This document shows positions 49,382 through 59,874 of a DNA stretch of 64,000 nt, in pieces; the stretch's first letter is position 1, and the number at the start of each line of letters is the position of its first letter. The translations under genes were made by a program, and so were the position numbers. The notes beneath the pieces were generated by a model. The model saw only the letters and a list, made by a program, of their open reading frames with translations. It searched no databases and had not been told where the DNA came from. The DNA comes from Agarophyton chilense (taxonomy: Eukaryota; Rhodophyta; Florideophyceae; Gracilariales; Gracilariaceae). Location of the stretch: the NCBI GenBank assembly GCA_030374765.1, contig JARGXX010000001.1:1116001-1180000 (forward strand), in the 5' to 3' direction.

Positions 49382-51209
49382 GATGCAGGTGGCGTTGCAC
49401 GACGGACGGCAATGGCACCAGCAGAGGAAGGCCACAGATGACGGCGGCGAGGATGACGGCGATGAGAATGACAACGACGGCAGCAAATTAAGGCCGGGAA
49501 GAAGGAAGAAGTAGGAAGGAAAGAAAAGAGGGAGCACGCGACGCGAAAGGGCGCTGAGACATGTGCTGAAGCGATGCATGAGCGGCCATGTATGCGCGCA
49601 CACGCGCGCATAACATGCGACACCGATTCAGCTGCGCGGGGGCGCGCAAGTGTCATTCACGCACGCGTGACGCACGCGTGGCGAGCGCGCGCTGGCGCGT
49701 GCGCGCGCGCTCAAGCGCGCCGTCAACAACTTTGCATGGGACGTGCGTCACAATTGTTTCATAACAAGCACTACGTGGGTGGCGCCAATAATACGCGCCA
49801 CCGTCCCCTTCGCCACTCGACGCCTTGCTGCTTGAGGCGATTGCAACGATTGAACGTCGCCACGTCTCCCGCTTTGGTGGCGCTTTTTTGTTTGTCTCAT
49901 GGTAGCAGAGTTGTGTCGCATCGGCGGCGCTCGTACCAACCTCTGCGCTTGCTCGCAGCGAGCAACGCGCCACGCCACGCCACACCCACCGTCACGGAAC
50001 GTACTCCGTCGCGTGCGCGCCGTAAACAGTCGGCTGTTTGCCCGCGTCTTGTCGCCTTCTTGTCGCTCTCATGTTTCTCTACGCCACATCTCGAGAGAGA
50101 CTCACGTACAGTTGTTGGAGATCACGATAGAGAAGCTTGAATAACAACGTTGCCGACCTTTTTCTCTATCCTCATCTCTAACAACAGTACAGGAAGAGTT
50201 ACCACTGTACGTGTACACGCCCAACACTGTCATCCGTGCCTAAGGACAACTCATCGCATTACTCGTCATGTTTCCCTACACCTCGCCCGCTCTGTCTCTC
50301 TAGCTTACGATTATCTACCGATTTCCTTAATTCACGTTTTCCAGTCGCATTCGCTAGCTAGTGCTCAAACGAGCGCGCCCCATTCGATCCGAACCTTTGA
50401 TCGCACGCGACAACGTAATGACAACAATTCTTCACTGCCACACCGCCAAAGAGCCTCCAACGGCAGTTACAGCCTGACAACCACCGTCATTCACACACTC
50501 GCTCACACTCTCACTTCACGTCATTGTAGATAGCGCGCTACTCGATATGACACACAAGCACTGTCGCGTACACGCCGCCACGTGCGAGTCACGTACCGTC
50601 GTACTTTGGCAGCGTAATTCGCTGCCTTGTGCCCTCGGTGACTCCAACGCTACGCACAAAATCTTTTTTGCGCATCATCAAACTCGCACTGTGTCTATCT
50701 ATCAATCAATCATTCCGCACTGCGCAATCCGCAGCCAAACGCCCGCCTCCGTCCCACCTCCCCACTGCATTTCTCTAGCTTGCACCTGCACACAAACATT
50801 TTAACAAAAACCAACAAAACTTTAAATTTGATCCACATCGTGTACACGTATCACACACACACACACATTCCCTCATAATTGTGGCACTCCATTTTCAAAT
50901 TTGAATTTCACATTCCCTCCCGCATTGTCGTGTGTGTCGTCGCCTTGGCGCTTGGCGCTTGGCGCTTGGCGCATCACTCTTGCCGCTCGCTGCTTTCGTT
51001 TCGCACTTTGCGGTTCAAAAAAGTCTTGAGGCTCGCTTCGTTCCGCAAAAACTCATCTTCAACAGCTCATTCCATCTGCCAAGCACGCACTTTTCGCTCC
51101 ATACCTTCCCGTCTCGCCATCCTCGCATCCCCATTACCCCCATCCCTTTTCGGTTCCCATTTGTTCGTTCACAACACCCACCAAAACATCCCTCTCCCAA
51201 CAGAGTGTC
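49382..51209. other. GC-rich divergent region with simple repeats
   Basis: The region between two divergent genes. Bases 49590-49722 hold long alternating purine-pyrimidine runs (GCGCGC, CACACGCGCGC), a possible Z-DNA stretch. 50852-50867 is a short CA run and 50945-50972 is four perfect copies of TTGGCGC. The many overlapping frames follow composition and I accept none as a gene. Confidence 0.5.
50945..50972. repeat. Four perfect 7-bp tandem copies
   Basis: TTGGCGC is repeated four times without change, about 240 bp upstream of the DSN1-like start. TTGGCGC resembles an E2F-type core (TTSSCGC), so a cell-cycle promoter cluster is possible. That is inference. Confidence 0.6.
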
Positions 51210-52103
51210 ATGAGGCCACGCCAGTCCATTGACCTCGGCGCCTTTCACTATGCGCGAGCAAGGAAGCGTCGCTCCTCCGTATTGGCAACATCTGTCAAGT
51301 CTGCACTACTACCCCCACCGATTCCCCCGCTTCGAGAGCGAACCAACCTCTTGCCCACGACTCAGCACGTCATCGCCAAACCTTACCACCAAGCCCCACA
51401 GACTCGCGCACCAACCACGAAATGTTCGCGCACCAGCAACTCCGTCACGAAGAGGCTACGTCGAGAACCGCTCCACAAGCACATCGACTTGAATTTCTCG
51501 CAGCCGCAAAGAGCATCAAAGCTCATTGAAATGGCCCTTTTGAACGAATTCGATGCCAAATACAAGCACAGACCCAAACAGGAGTGCATTCAATTCGAAC
51601 TCTCAAAGAACCAAATCATGCAAACAATGAGCAAATTCGACGAAGAATGTAGCCATCCGCACCTTCAACAATGGAAACCAAACCCCGAAGAACATGAATT
51701 AGACAACAGAATTGCCCAAATGGAAGCGCTTGAACAAGCGTGTAAGGAAGAACTCCAAGCCTGGCAGCGCATAGTCGGTAAAGCCTCTGAGCCATTCGAA
51801 TGGGCCACACTCACAGAAACGGAAGCTGAACACTCAAACGACGGTGAATCTGACCTGAAAAGCATCTTGAACAAGTCAACACAAGTCCTCGAAACGTACA
51901 TTCTGCAAGCACGAGATATACTCTCGACTGCCAGTAAACTGAAAGGTACAAATCTGGAAACCCACTATCGCGTTCAGGTGATAGCGGCAGCTTTGAATGA
52001 TAAGGTCATGTCGCAGTTTAGAGGTCGGCCGAGCGAGGTGCTCAAGCCGCCAGACACGTTGCATGTCACAAGCACTGATGATGAGATCAGCCATCGCTTA
52101 TGA
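51210..52103 (+). CDS. DSN1/Mis13-like kinetochore protein candidate
   Basis: 297 aa in one exon. The first 85 residues are basic and Pro-rich and include RARKRRSSVLA, an Aurora-type RRxS site as in the DSN1 N-terminus. The rest is helical in the order seen in DSN1: a first helix HKHIDLNFSQPQRASKLIEM (DSN1 has a similar SRSISVDLAESKRLG segment), a long acidic helix NRIAQMEALEQACKEELQAW, another ILNKSTQVLETYILQARDIL, and a C-terminal KVMSQFRGRPSEVLKPP. DSN1 is the Mis12-complex subunit that contacts CENP-C and the Ndc80 complex. The match is by eye over weakly conserved helices, so other coiled-coil proteins remain possible. Upstream E2F-like repeats would suit a mitotic gene. Confidence 0.42.
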   Translation: MRPRQSIDLGAFHYARARKRRSSVLATSVKSALLPPPIPPLRERTNLLPTTQHVIAKPYHQAPQTRAPTTKCSRTSNSVTKRLRREPLHKHIDLNFSQPQRASKLIEMALLNEFDAKYKHRPKQECIQFELSKNQIMQTMSKFDEECSHPHLQQWKPNPEEHELDNRIAQMEALEQACKEELQAWQRIVGKASEPFEWATLTETEAEHSNDGESDLKSILNKSTQVLETYILQARDILSTASKLKGTNLETHYRVQVIAAALNDKVMSQFRGRPSEVLKPPDTLHVTSTDDEISHRL

Positions 52104-52320
52104 AACTAAGAATGGTCTTACGCAAATGGTAGTGGACGTATTTGATTCACGCAGAAGATATCTCTGTTCTCTCTCTCATCAGCGTAGCAGTCGTTGATGG
52201 GCGCAATGTCAACACTGTATTTGCAGATATTGTACGTCTTAAAATCTAATTACGTGGCCAGTTTAAGATGGTTGGACCCACTTGCTTTGGGATCGCGAGC
52301 ACACGGGCTTACATCTAAAA

Positions 52321-53523
52321 TTATGGGGTAACAATGATCTGGACGCGCTGTTCGTTCATAGGATGGACAAAGAAATCACTAGTACGATCATAGCTGTCGT
52401 GCAGTTGGCCGGAGAGTTCCTTAAGGAGGCTCACACCGCCTCTTACAGTGGAATAAGAGAAAAGATTATCCTGGATGCAAAGGGCTTCTACTGGGGATCC
52501 AGCAACTCCGGATGTCTTTTCCAGTACTTCAATAAGAATTCCGAAGATCTCAGTGGTGCGCAAATGTTGAGTTCCGACCCAGCACCCTAGCTCCCAAAGG
52601 CAGCCATTGTCAACCTCGTAAAGCATGGAGATTGCTTTGTCGGACATCAAATCGCGGTAGTCTTGAATGCTGCTTTGACTGTTTAACGACAATGAAGGTC
52701 TAGACTGGGTCCCAGAAGGTGCTAATCTCCTTGCCCCGCCATCAGCATCATGCTCGTTTGCACGACTAGTATTGTCACGCCCGTTACTATCAAGAAACGT
52801 ACCCCAATTTTGAACACGCGAAAGGCTATCTGCGGAAGCCGCAAGCAACATTGATTGCCGGTATACAGCCCATAAGCTTGAGTCTCTGAAAGGGAACCGC
52901 CTTGAACTTCTTGAAGGAGCTTGGTGCATCTGACTAGTCGGCAAAGACCTTGAATGCGTTTCAGACAAGGAAGGTGCACGACGCGATGAGTTATGGCCTG
53001 GATTTGATGGCCGCGCGCTGGTATGCGGGCCCATTATCCTATTGACGCGCACATGCAAGAGGGTTCGACGAGCCAAGTCCCAGGTGAACTGAGCGCGGTC
53101 GGAGGACTCTGGTCCACTTCTTCGCCGCAATGCACCATGCGCATTGTACCGGGATGAGGAGGATGATTGCTGGGCATGTTCATTTGCGTACTGAAAGCGA
53201 TTCGCCCCATGCTCGCCTAAAACTGTACCATGCCGGCCACGCCTCATGAAGAGCGGGAACATGCGAATAATGGAAGCTTCTCTTGAAGAAATTGGCGCTG
53301 GAGCAGAAAGATCTTTGCTTACGAGGATGAGACGGGCAGATTGTGGAGGGTTGTCACGAGCGTGAGAAATTAAATTGTCGAGGTTTTCTTGGTACATTCC
53401 AAATGACGTGGTTTGTCCAGAGGCCACGTAGTTGAAAACATTGCGCGTCTTTCGCAGTGCAGCTGATCGCTGTCGCTTGGCGAGTGCCGCCTTACTGAGT
53501 CTTGGCTCGATAGGGATACCCAT
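52321..53523 (-). CDS. Hypothetical protein, no recognised domain
   Basis: 400 aa in one exon from the ATG at 53523. The N-terminal 75 residues look conserved and basic (RLSKAALAKRQRSAALRKTR, MYQENLDNLISHARDN). The middle 200 residues are Ser/Arg-rich and probably disordered. The C-terminal 120 residues are ordered (DLMSDKAISMLYEVDNGCLW, IFGILIEVLEKTSG, VRGGVSLLKELSGQLHDS). The plan of two ordered ends and a disordered middle suits a scaffold or nuclear factor, but I recognise no family. Convergent with the DSN1-like gene, 217 bp apart. Confidence 0.55.
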   Translation of the reverse strand: MGIPIEPRLSKAALAKRQRSAALRKTRNVFNYVASGQTTSFGMYQENLDNLISHARDNPPQSARLILVSKDLSAPAPISSREASIIRMFPLFMRRGRHGTVLGEHGANRFQYANEHAQQSSSSSRYNAHGALRRRSGPESSDRAQFTWDLARRTLLHVRVNRIMGPHTSARPSNPGHNSSRRAPSLSETHSRSLPTSQMHQAPSRSSRRFPFRDSSLWAVYRQSMLLAASADSLSRVQNWGTFLDSNGRDNTSRANEHDADGGARRLAPSGTQSRPSLSLNSQSSIQDYRDLMSDKAISMLYEVDNGCLWELGCWVGTQHLRTTEIFGILIEVLEKTSGVAGSPVEALCIQDNLFSYSTVRGGVSLLKELSGQLHDSYDRTSDFFVHPMNEQRVQIIVTP

Positions 53524-54302
53524 GATGTTCCTGCAGCAGACGAAGTGCTAAACGGCTGGGGGTATCGTAGGCAGAGGCCTAGGTACGGGCTCGAGTGTGT
53601 ATTCGGTGAGGAGAGCTACACTATGCGTTTGATGGGGCATGAAATGCTTTGCGTTGGATGCCAGTGCGCCCTGTGCAAATTACAGAGCGCAAAAGCGAAG
53701 TTATCGAAAAGTTCTCTTTCGAAGAGACAGGTATGAAGTAGATGTATGAGTTGAGTAACACAGCAGTTGTGAAGTTTGTCAGAACAGCTTGATTTTCGGT
53801 TGTTGCGAGAACCGAGCACGGACCAGGGTGCTGTAGTTGCGACAACTAAACAGGGGACAGGATGCCGTAGTCGCGAGAAATGTGGGGAGAAGCCCGGGGG
53901 GGAGCGCGGGCGAGAAGCGCCTAGCTAAAAGGAGACGAAGACGAAGAAAGAGATTCCGGGTAGTGCGAGGTGTGCGCAAGTAGACGTGATTGTGGCAGGA
54001 CAAATGGCTGTGCGTATGACAATCAATCGTGCGGGAAAATCACGGGGTGCAAGGGGCATTGTGAAGAAGTTGCAACTTTTCTGTGCTTCTTTTGCTGTGC
54101 ACGTAATGGTCCACGTGTGGAAACGTGGAAGACGTGTAATCCCGCCAAAATGAAATATGTCAACCCCAACGTTATTCAAACTCAAAAATGTTTTTTTTTC
54201 CATAGGCAAAGCTTTGATCTTTTAAGACATCTTGTTGAGTGTCTCAAAAGCTATAACATATCAGTATCCCTGGGAGTGTAAGGCGGACCACATAGGGACA
54301 TC

Positions 54303-54722
54303 TCAGAGGACATCTCGGAGTAAACCGGGCGCACGAAGGCTTTCATATATTCCCTGAGCGTCTTTGCCAGACAATGAAATCAGTATGAATTGCTCCGAAA
54401 GCTCGTGACATCCTCGCTGAATGTTGGGAAAATGCCACTGTGAGGGACTGTGTTGTTCCAAGCTTTGCAAGCGATGATGCATGAGGTGCTCGTCTCCGAG
54501 CAGTCTCCGATGCAGCAGTAGCAGATCCGAGAGCGCGTTGAAAACGTAGATCATGGGAGTGGACTTGGCACACCTCGAGAGGGGTGGCTGGCATGATTGG
54601 GTGTGAATATAATTGGCTGATGCCATCGATGGGTAAACGCAGAGGATCGGATCAGGCTGAGAAACTGAGTTCCATTGATGAGAAAAGAGGCCCTTGGCAT
54701 AGGACCATATCGATTGAAACAA
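54303..54722 (-). CDS. Weak hypothetical frame or terminal exon
   Basis: A 139-codon minus-strand frame that starts at TTG, with internal ATGs in MASANYIH and MIYVFNALS. Its 3' part has protein character (IYVFNALSDLLLLHRRLLGD, RGCHELSEQFILISLSGKD). It could be the last exon of a gene whose 5' exons I cannot place, or chance. A plus-strand frame at 54584-54898 overlaps it. The rest of 53524-55958 shows no supportable gene; 54900-55958 is the GC-rich MED14 promoter region. Confidence 0.22.
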   Translation of the reverse strand: MFQSIWSYAKGLFSHQWNSVSQPDPILCVYPSMASANYIHTQSCQPPLSRCAKSTPMIYVFNALSDLLLLHRRLLGDEHLMHHRLQSLEQHSPSQWHFPNIQRGCHELSEQFILISLSGKDAQGIYESLRAPGLLRDVL

Positions 54723-55156
54723 GAGTAAAGCTGCGGAGCATATTGTCTCTCTACAGTACGGCCTGGTTAATTACAGACATGGCGACAGCATCCGCAGAAG
54801 CAGGGCACATGAGCTGTGTCTTTGTTCAAGAGAAGATTATCCATCCTCCGGAGGTCACAGTCCACGAATGGACGCCAACAATGTATTATATTCCATAGTT
54901 TGAAAGATGCATTAAGCCTCAAAGTGAGAACGGGCACACACATGCAGTCCCACTCGCGCGGCGAAGCTCATAAATAGCTTCAGAGCGCAAGACGTACATG
55001 TACATTAGGCAACTCGTGCACAAATAGGAGCGTCCGCGCCGCCATTTACAGCGGCGAGCTCAAGCGGACTGCCTGCGATCATGACGTAATGGCGGCCACC
55101 CGTTCGGCGTTGAATGCGGCACAATGCGCCAATGCATTTTTCCAAGTCTGCCGGAG

Positions 55157-55188
55157 GGGCGCGTCGTGAGACGGCCCACGACGCGCCC
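55157..55188. repeat. 12-bp perfect inverted repeat, 8-nt loop
   Basis: GGGCGCGTCGTG (55157-55168) and CACGACGCGCCC (55177-55188) pair perfectly around AGACGGCC, about 770 bp upstream of the MED14 start. A bZIP-type TGACGTAA site lies nearby at 55082-55089. It may be a dimer-binding site or a transcribed hairpin. Confidence 0.5.
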
Positions 55189-55958
55189 TGCTCGTTCCCC
55201 GTCGTGGTGGCCTTCACCGTCACCAATGCGGCATTGCGACTCGCGCCTCGCGGAGCACAACAACACTTAAAGTACGCCAAACTCTTGCTTCAACATTATA
55301 CAGGTGCCCTGTATCCTTATACTGTATCTACGAAGGTACCATTGAGCGCGCAGCACCGCTCCCTCGCGCAACGTAAGATCCAGCGTGGCGGCGGTGCTCT
55401 CGCCACGTGCGCACGCCCCTATCGGTCCGGGTGCCAAGCCAGACACGAAATGACGGTGCCCCTGTCATTTCCACACATAGTAGTGCCCCCCCGGCGCAGT
55501 GCCTTGTGCCTTGTCTGGCGCGCTGTTGCACGTCTCTGCAACCACTTTTCGCGCGTTGTGCCGCGCTATCGATGCTACTACAGTTGCGCGAAAAATGATT
55601 CTTCTCGTTGTGTGTTGCCGCTCCCTTCCCGTATGATCGTTTCCCCCATCCGCGCGCCAACTCGTCCGCGCACCACGTAGTATAATACCCCACGCCTTCC
55701 CAGTTTCTTCGCCTCTTTCCTTCCGCACGTTCCGCTCTAAACGTTGCCTAAACTCCCTCTTCAATTCACGACCTGCCCCTCAATCTTCCTTCGTTCTTCC
55801 TCCGCTCTTCCGGGTGGGTCCTGCTCCTGATCACCGCTATTGACACAATTTGCTTGCTCCCTCCCCCTCTCCCAAATATTCGATTACTGCCCCTTACAAT
55901 CTTCATCTCGCTTTTTGTGCCAAACCACCACCCCCCTAGTTCCGCCTCTTGCGTTTGG

Positions 55959-58900
55959 ATGGACTCTCCACCGGACGAGTACAGCCTCGCTTCCATCACT
56001 TCAAAAGCGTGCACTGTTTCCCATCAGCAGTTGCGTCACATTCTACAAGCACTCCCCAACAAGGTAAGCCGAACCTTCACTTCCGCGTTGCGTACAGTAT
56101 TGATGCCAAAGTTCTACATCAACCTCAAACTATTCATCCATACTGCTCATACTGACTCACAATTTTCCGCCCCGTTTTCGTTCCAACATACCAGGATGAC
56201 GCCACCAGAAAGCAGCTCTTGCTCAAGTATGCAATCCACGTGCGACACACGTTCGCGCGTTTGCTCGCCGTCGTCCGGTGGCACAAACTCCACGGCTCCA
56301 CCGCAGCTCGTGCAAACCTTGTCGAAGACGTGGCCATAGCGAATGCCCAGCTGTTTGAGGAGAATGTAGACCAGTTGTGGGATATTCACAATTGCATATC
56401 TTCCAAGAATGCCTCCCACCATGCAGCCGCACCGACTGCCACCCTATTAACTTCCAAGCCCTTAACGTCAGCTCCGCCCGCCACGCCGCATTCTACGTCC
56501 CAATCCAGACCCGAAAACCCACGACCAAGGAAGAGACCTCGTCTCACTCCGGATTCTAGTGAGGTGACACAGCAACTCACGCCCTCTGCGACCGCACCCT
56601 CCTCACGCCCCCACAGACCGTCTTCTTTGTCATTGGGCACCATTTCACCGCTAAACTCCCCATCTGTAGCAGAGCGCCTAGGCATTGCTACGCGAAGTTG
56701 CATACGTGAGTCTCAGTTAAGCATAGGCGCTGTTCAAGTTATTTCATGGCGGTCGGGACTTGCTGATGTGTGCGTCAAAATTGGTATCCCGACTCTTTGG
56801 TCTGCTGATGTCTCGCTCAACAGCCTGGATCCAGATGTTGCTGTGCTTCGCGTACATGCGATACAAGTCTTCCTTGCTTCCGACATCGATGCACCCCTGG
56901 ACCATCAAACACATTGGAGTTCGACGCGCTCAGTTGTAAACGGTCAAAAGTCTGCTTTTACCGTGGTACAACAAGCTTTACTACGTCGTATGGCTGATGA
57001 CCGCATGAGCGATGCCCTCAAAGTTGTGCGTTCCATGACGAAGTCTACGACAAATGTTAACGCTTGCAGCATAATGATATGCGCTTTGCGAGACATGATG
57101 ACGGATGAGGTTTGCGCACCATTGGCAATGGACTGTTTGAGAGCGCAGGCCCGAGCGTTGGGCGATAGCGCGTGGGGTTCATATATAAGAGTGGATGGCG
57201 CAGAGTTCGACGCTCCTCGGAGCAAACCGCTGACTGTCTCATATTGGTTGAATCACAGACATTCAGCTAAACTGAGTATATATGAATACCGAAGCACCGG
57301 ACCACCTGCCTTGGATGGGCAAGACGCGCCGAAGGAGCTTGCCGAACTATTGCCCCAAATCGATTACACTTGCGTTTCTTGTGTTCACGAACCTGAGATG
57401 CCGAATGCTGTTGAACTTGGTAGACCTTACCCCAATTTTGTGTTGGAGATGAACAGGCTTAATTTGGAAGAGCAATTAAGCGCTTGCATCCAACTTCGAA
57501 GCTGTGCTAGGATCACAAGCATATCCAATTTCTTTATTCACAATGCTATCCAACTTCGTCTTGATCCGTCTTGCGTGGTCCTTTCAGAGTCTCGAACTAC
57601 TCGGACTGAAGATGCTTCCGAGCAGAAAGTGTCCGCTAATGATGTCGTCTCGGTTCGCTTTGGCGGATCCAGTCCAACAGGAATTGAATTCACAGTTCAT
57701 AACCTCACCGGCGGCCTGAGAATTAGACCCTATGGAGCAGCTTCTCTCTCTGTACCCTTGCGGCGAGAACGAGATTCAGAAGTTTGGCCGGGTGCTCGTC
57801 AGTTTGCATCAAAACCAGAGGAAATTGGGGCTTGCACGCGTGCGTTTGAAGTCATCCGTTCCAGAGTGAAACTAGATGCGGCGGCCAGATCCGTTTGCGC
57901 TTTGGATATCGGGGTTTCCAATACGCTACCTCCTGGGACGGCATCTGTGGCTGCCACTGCATCGCCCGACCGGGCGGCTAGTCAGCTCGTTCCACCGTTT
58001 GCACCTCTAGAACGACGAGGCCCAAGAAGGTTCCTGACTCTCTCCCCGCCACCAAACGCCAAGGATTCGCTTAACGGTATGAGAGTTGGCTCTGCAGCTT
58101 CGTCAAGATATCGCGCAGCTAGTTCTCGTGGATTCGACCGAAATGGGTTCTCAAGGCGGCCTCGATTGACGTATGCGACAACCAGCGATTCGCTCGTTTT
58201 TATCCAAGAAAGTTCGTTTGCAGGCGGTGACTGGCAAATTGGTGCCCGAGATGAAGCCGGGTGTAAGACAACATCTCGCTCTGTTCAAAATACCGAGACA
58301 GATAGTATCGACAGATACAGTGGAACGGCTGCGGCGTCTGCGGCATGGGCTTTGACGAGAGAGGTTGTGGAGCGACGATTGAAACGTGACTCTCTTATTC
58401 GGGCGTTCTACAGAGCCAGTGTTTTTGCTCAAATGCATCATATGCGGACGAGCGAAGACAGCGACTTGCACCTTGAATCAGCCTCCCGTGTCCTTCTTCG
58501 TGTCAAATGTGAGCCGCTTCCAGTACGGAAAGCGGAGCTTTTGCTTCGCGGCTATGACGTGTGGCAAGTGCGTTTGTCATTACTGCCATCAATATTCGAC
58601 AGTACAGATTCTGTCGCCTCACCCTCAGGAATATCCAAACCCCCTACTAACTCAAAATCGCGTGAAACTGGAAATTTGTGGTCTGTTGGTGTGTCATGTA
58701 CAGGATCTCAACTGACGTTCACGTACCCATCAGCAAATCCAGATTCAGTGTGCAGCTTCTTCCGAGATTTGACTCGAGCTCGAACAGCTGCAGCCCTTGC
58801 CCGTGGTGTTCCTCCATCTCGGTTCTACAGAGTTTTACGACGCTCTCCGGTACGCATAGTCGTTGGCATAGGGCCATATGGCCCGAATCAAGGCGTGACC

Positions 58901-59593
58901 GCTGCTGGAATGCCACTACCGAAACCCCAGTACACAGCAACCGTAGAATATGTCTATTCGAAGGGGAACAGCGGTGGTTTTAGTCTATCGTTTTCGCCCA
59001 CGAAGCCTACGATGGATCAGTTGGCCCCGCTGATCGAAGAAGCACTTGATGCATCTGGTGGTCAAGTGGGGGGCATTCTGGCTGGTTTATTAGAAAGGGC
59101 ATGCCCCGTAGCTGCGGCGGCCGAGAGCGCCGTGAGAGAAAGGGGTAACGGTAGAATTCGTTTCCTGACCGCCCTTAGAGTACGCGCAATGTTTGGAGGC
59201 GTTCCTGATCCGAACATGAGGGGGAACCCCGTTGCTGGTGCTCCTCTGTCTCATGGCAGACAAGCACCACGAAACCCACCCATCGCTCACGCTATTGACG
59301 TTGACGCTCGCGGAGGAGCAGGTCTGGTCACCGTGATTGACGTCGGACGCGCCACTTCTGTAATGATTCAACAAGGATTCGTTACTAGAAACCCTTCATC
59401 GAGTCACGGACATTTGGGCAGAGGTAGTGAGTACATCTCACTGCCGAAATGGGACGAAGTGGTCGCATCTGTAGTGCAAGATGGATACGCTGAGCCTCAA
59501 AGAGCTGACTCTACTATTGTGCTTAAGATGGAAATGCTTGAAACATTCTTATCCCGTCTAGTGTCGTCGTCATTGACCTCCGACGGCACTTAG
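55959..59593 (+). CDS. MED14: Mediator complex subunit 14 (MED14/RGR1)
   Basis: MED14 is the backbone linking Mediator head, middle and tail, bridging activators and RNA polymerase II. Exon 1 (55959-56063, MDSPPDEYSLASITSKACTV to ILQALPNK) and exon 2 (56195-59593) flank a 131-bp intron (GTAAGC...CATACCAG), giving 1167 aa. The conserved N-terminal Med14 domain is QLLLKYAIHVRHTFARLLAV then VRWHKLHGS, EDVAIANAQLFEENVDQLWD, with the family's RxxFxRLLxLVKW pattern. A Ser/Pro/Thr-rich insertion of about 100 residues follows, then ordered regions (VQVISWRSGLADVCVKIGIP; SAWGSYIRVDGAEF) that continue the RM1/RM2 architecture. The C-terminal half is less conserved. The family is secure at the N-terminus. 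Convergent with ZUP1, 281 bp apart. Confidence 0.82.
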
Positions 59594-59874
59594 AACACTG
59601 CAATCACTGCACACGAATCACCCAGTAACTTGTTATTATGTAAAGCATGACCTGGAGAGAACGAACCAGAATGACTGCGCGCTTCGACCTTTCAGACATG
59701 TATCCGGGATAGCCCATGACAAATATCCTTTTTACATTCCTGGCGATTCGAACCTCCATGGTTGCCATATTTCATTTCTGCTGCCGACTTGAGTAGATGG
59801 TTAAGAGACCAACTACAATAACTCTGGAATCATTAACCTTTGAATAAACGATATTATTCTGAAATAGGCAGGCA

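Noticed and set aside
48252..49656. Alternative frames across the Ser-rich gene on both strands (up to 318 codons)
   Set aside because: All are low-complexity shadows; the 47993-49381 frame is the longest with a basic conserved-looking patch and a sensible ATG.
55005..55680. Frames of 68-188 codons on both strands
   Set aside because: GC-rich promoter DNA upstream of MED14; no motif and mutual overlap.
59741..59757. TGGCGATTCGAACCTCC, resembling a tRNA T-arm
   Set aside because: The flanking bases do not form a T-stem on either strand and no acceptor or anticodon arms are present.
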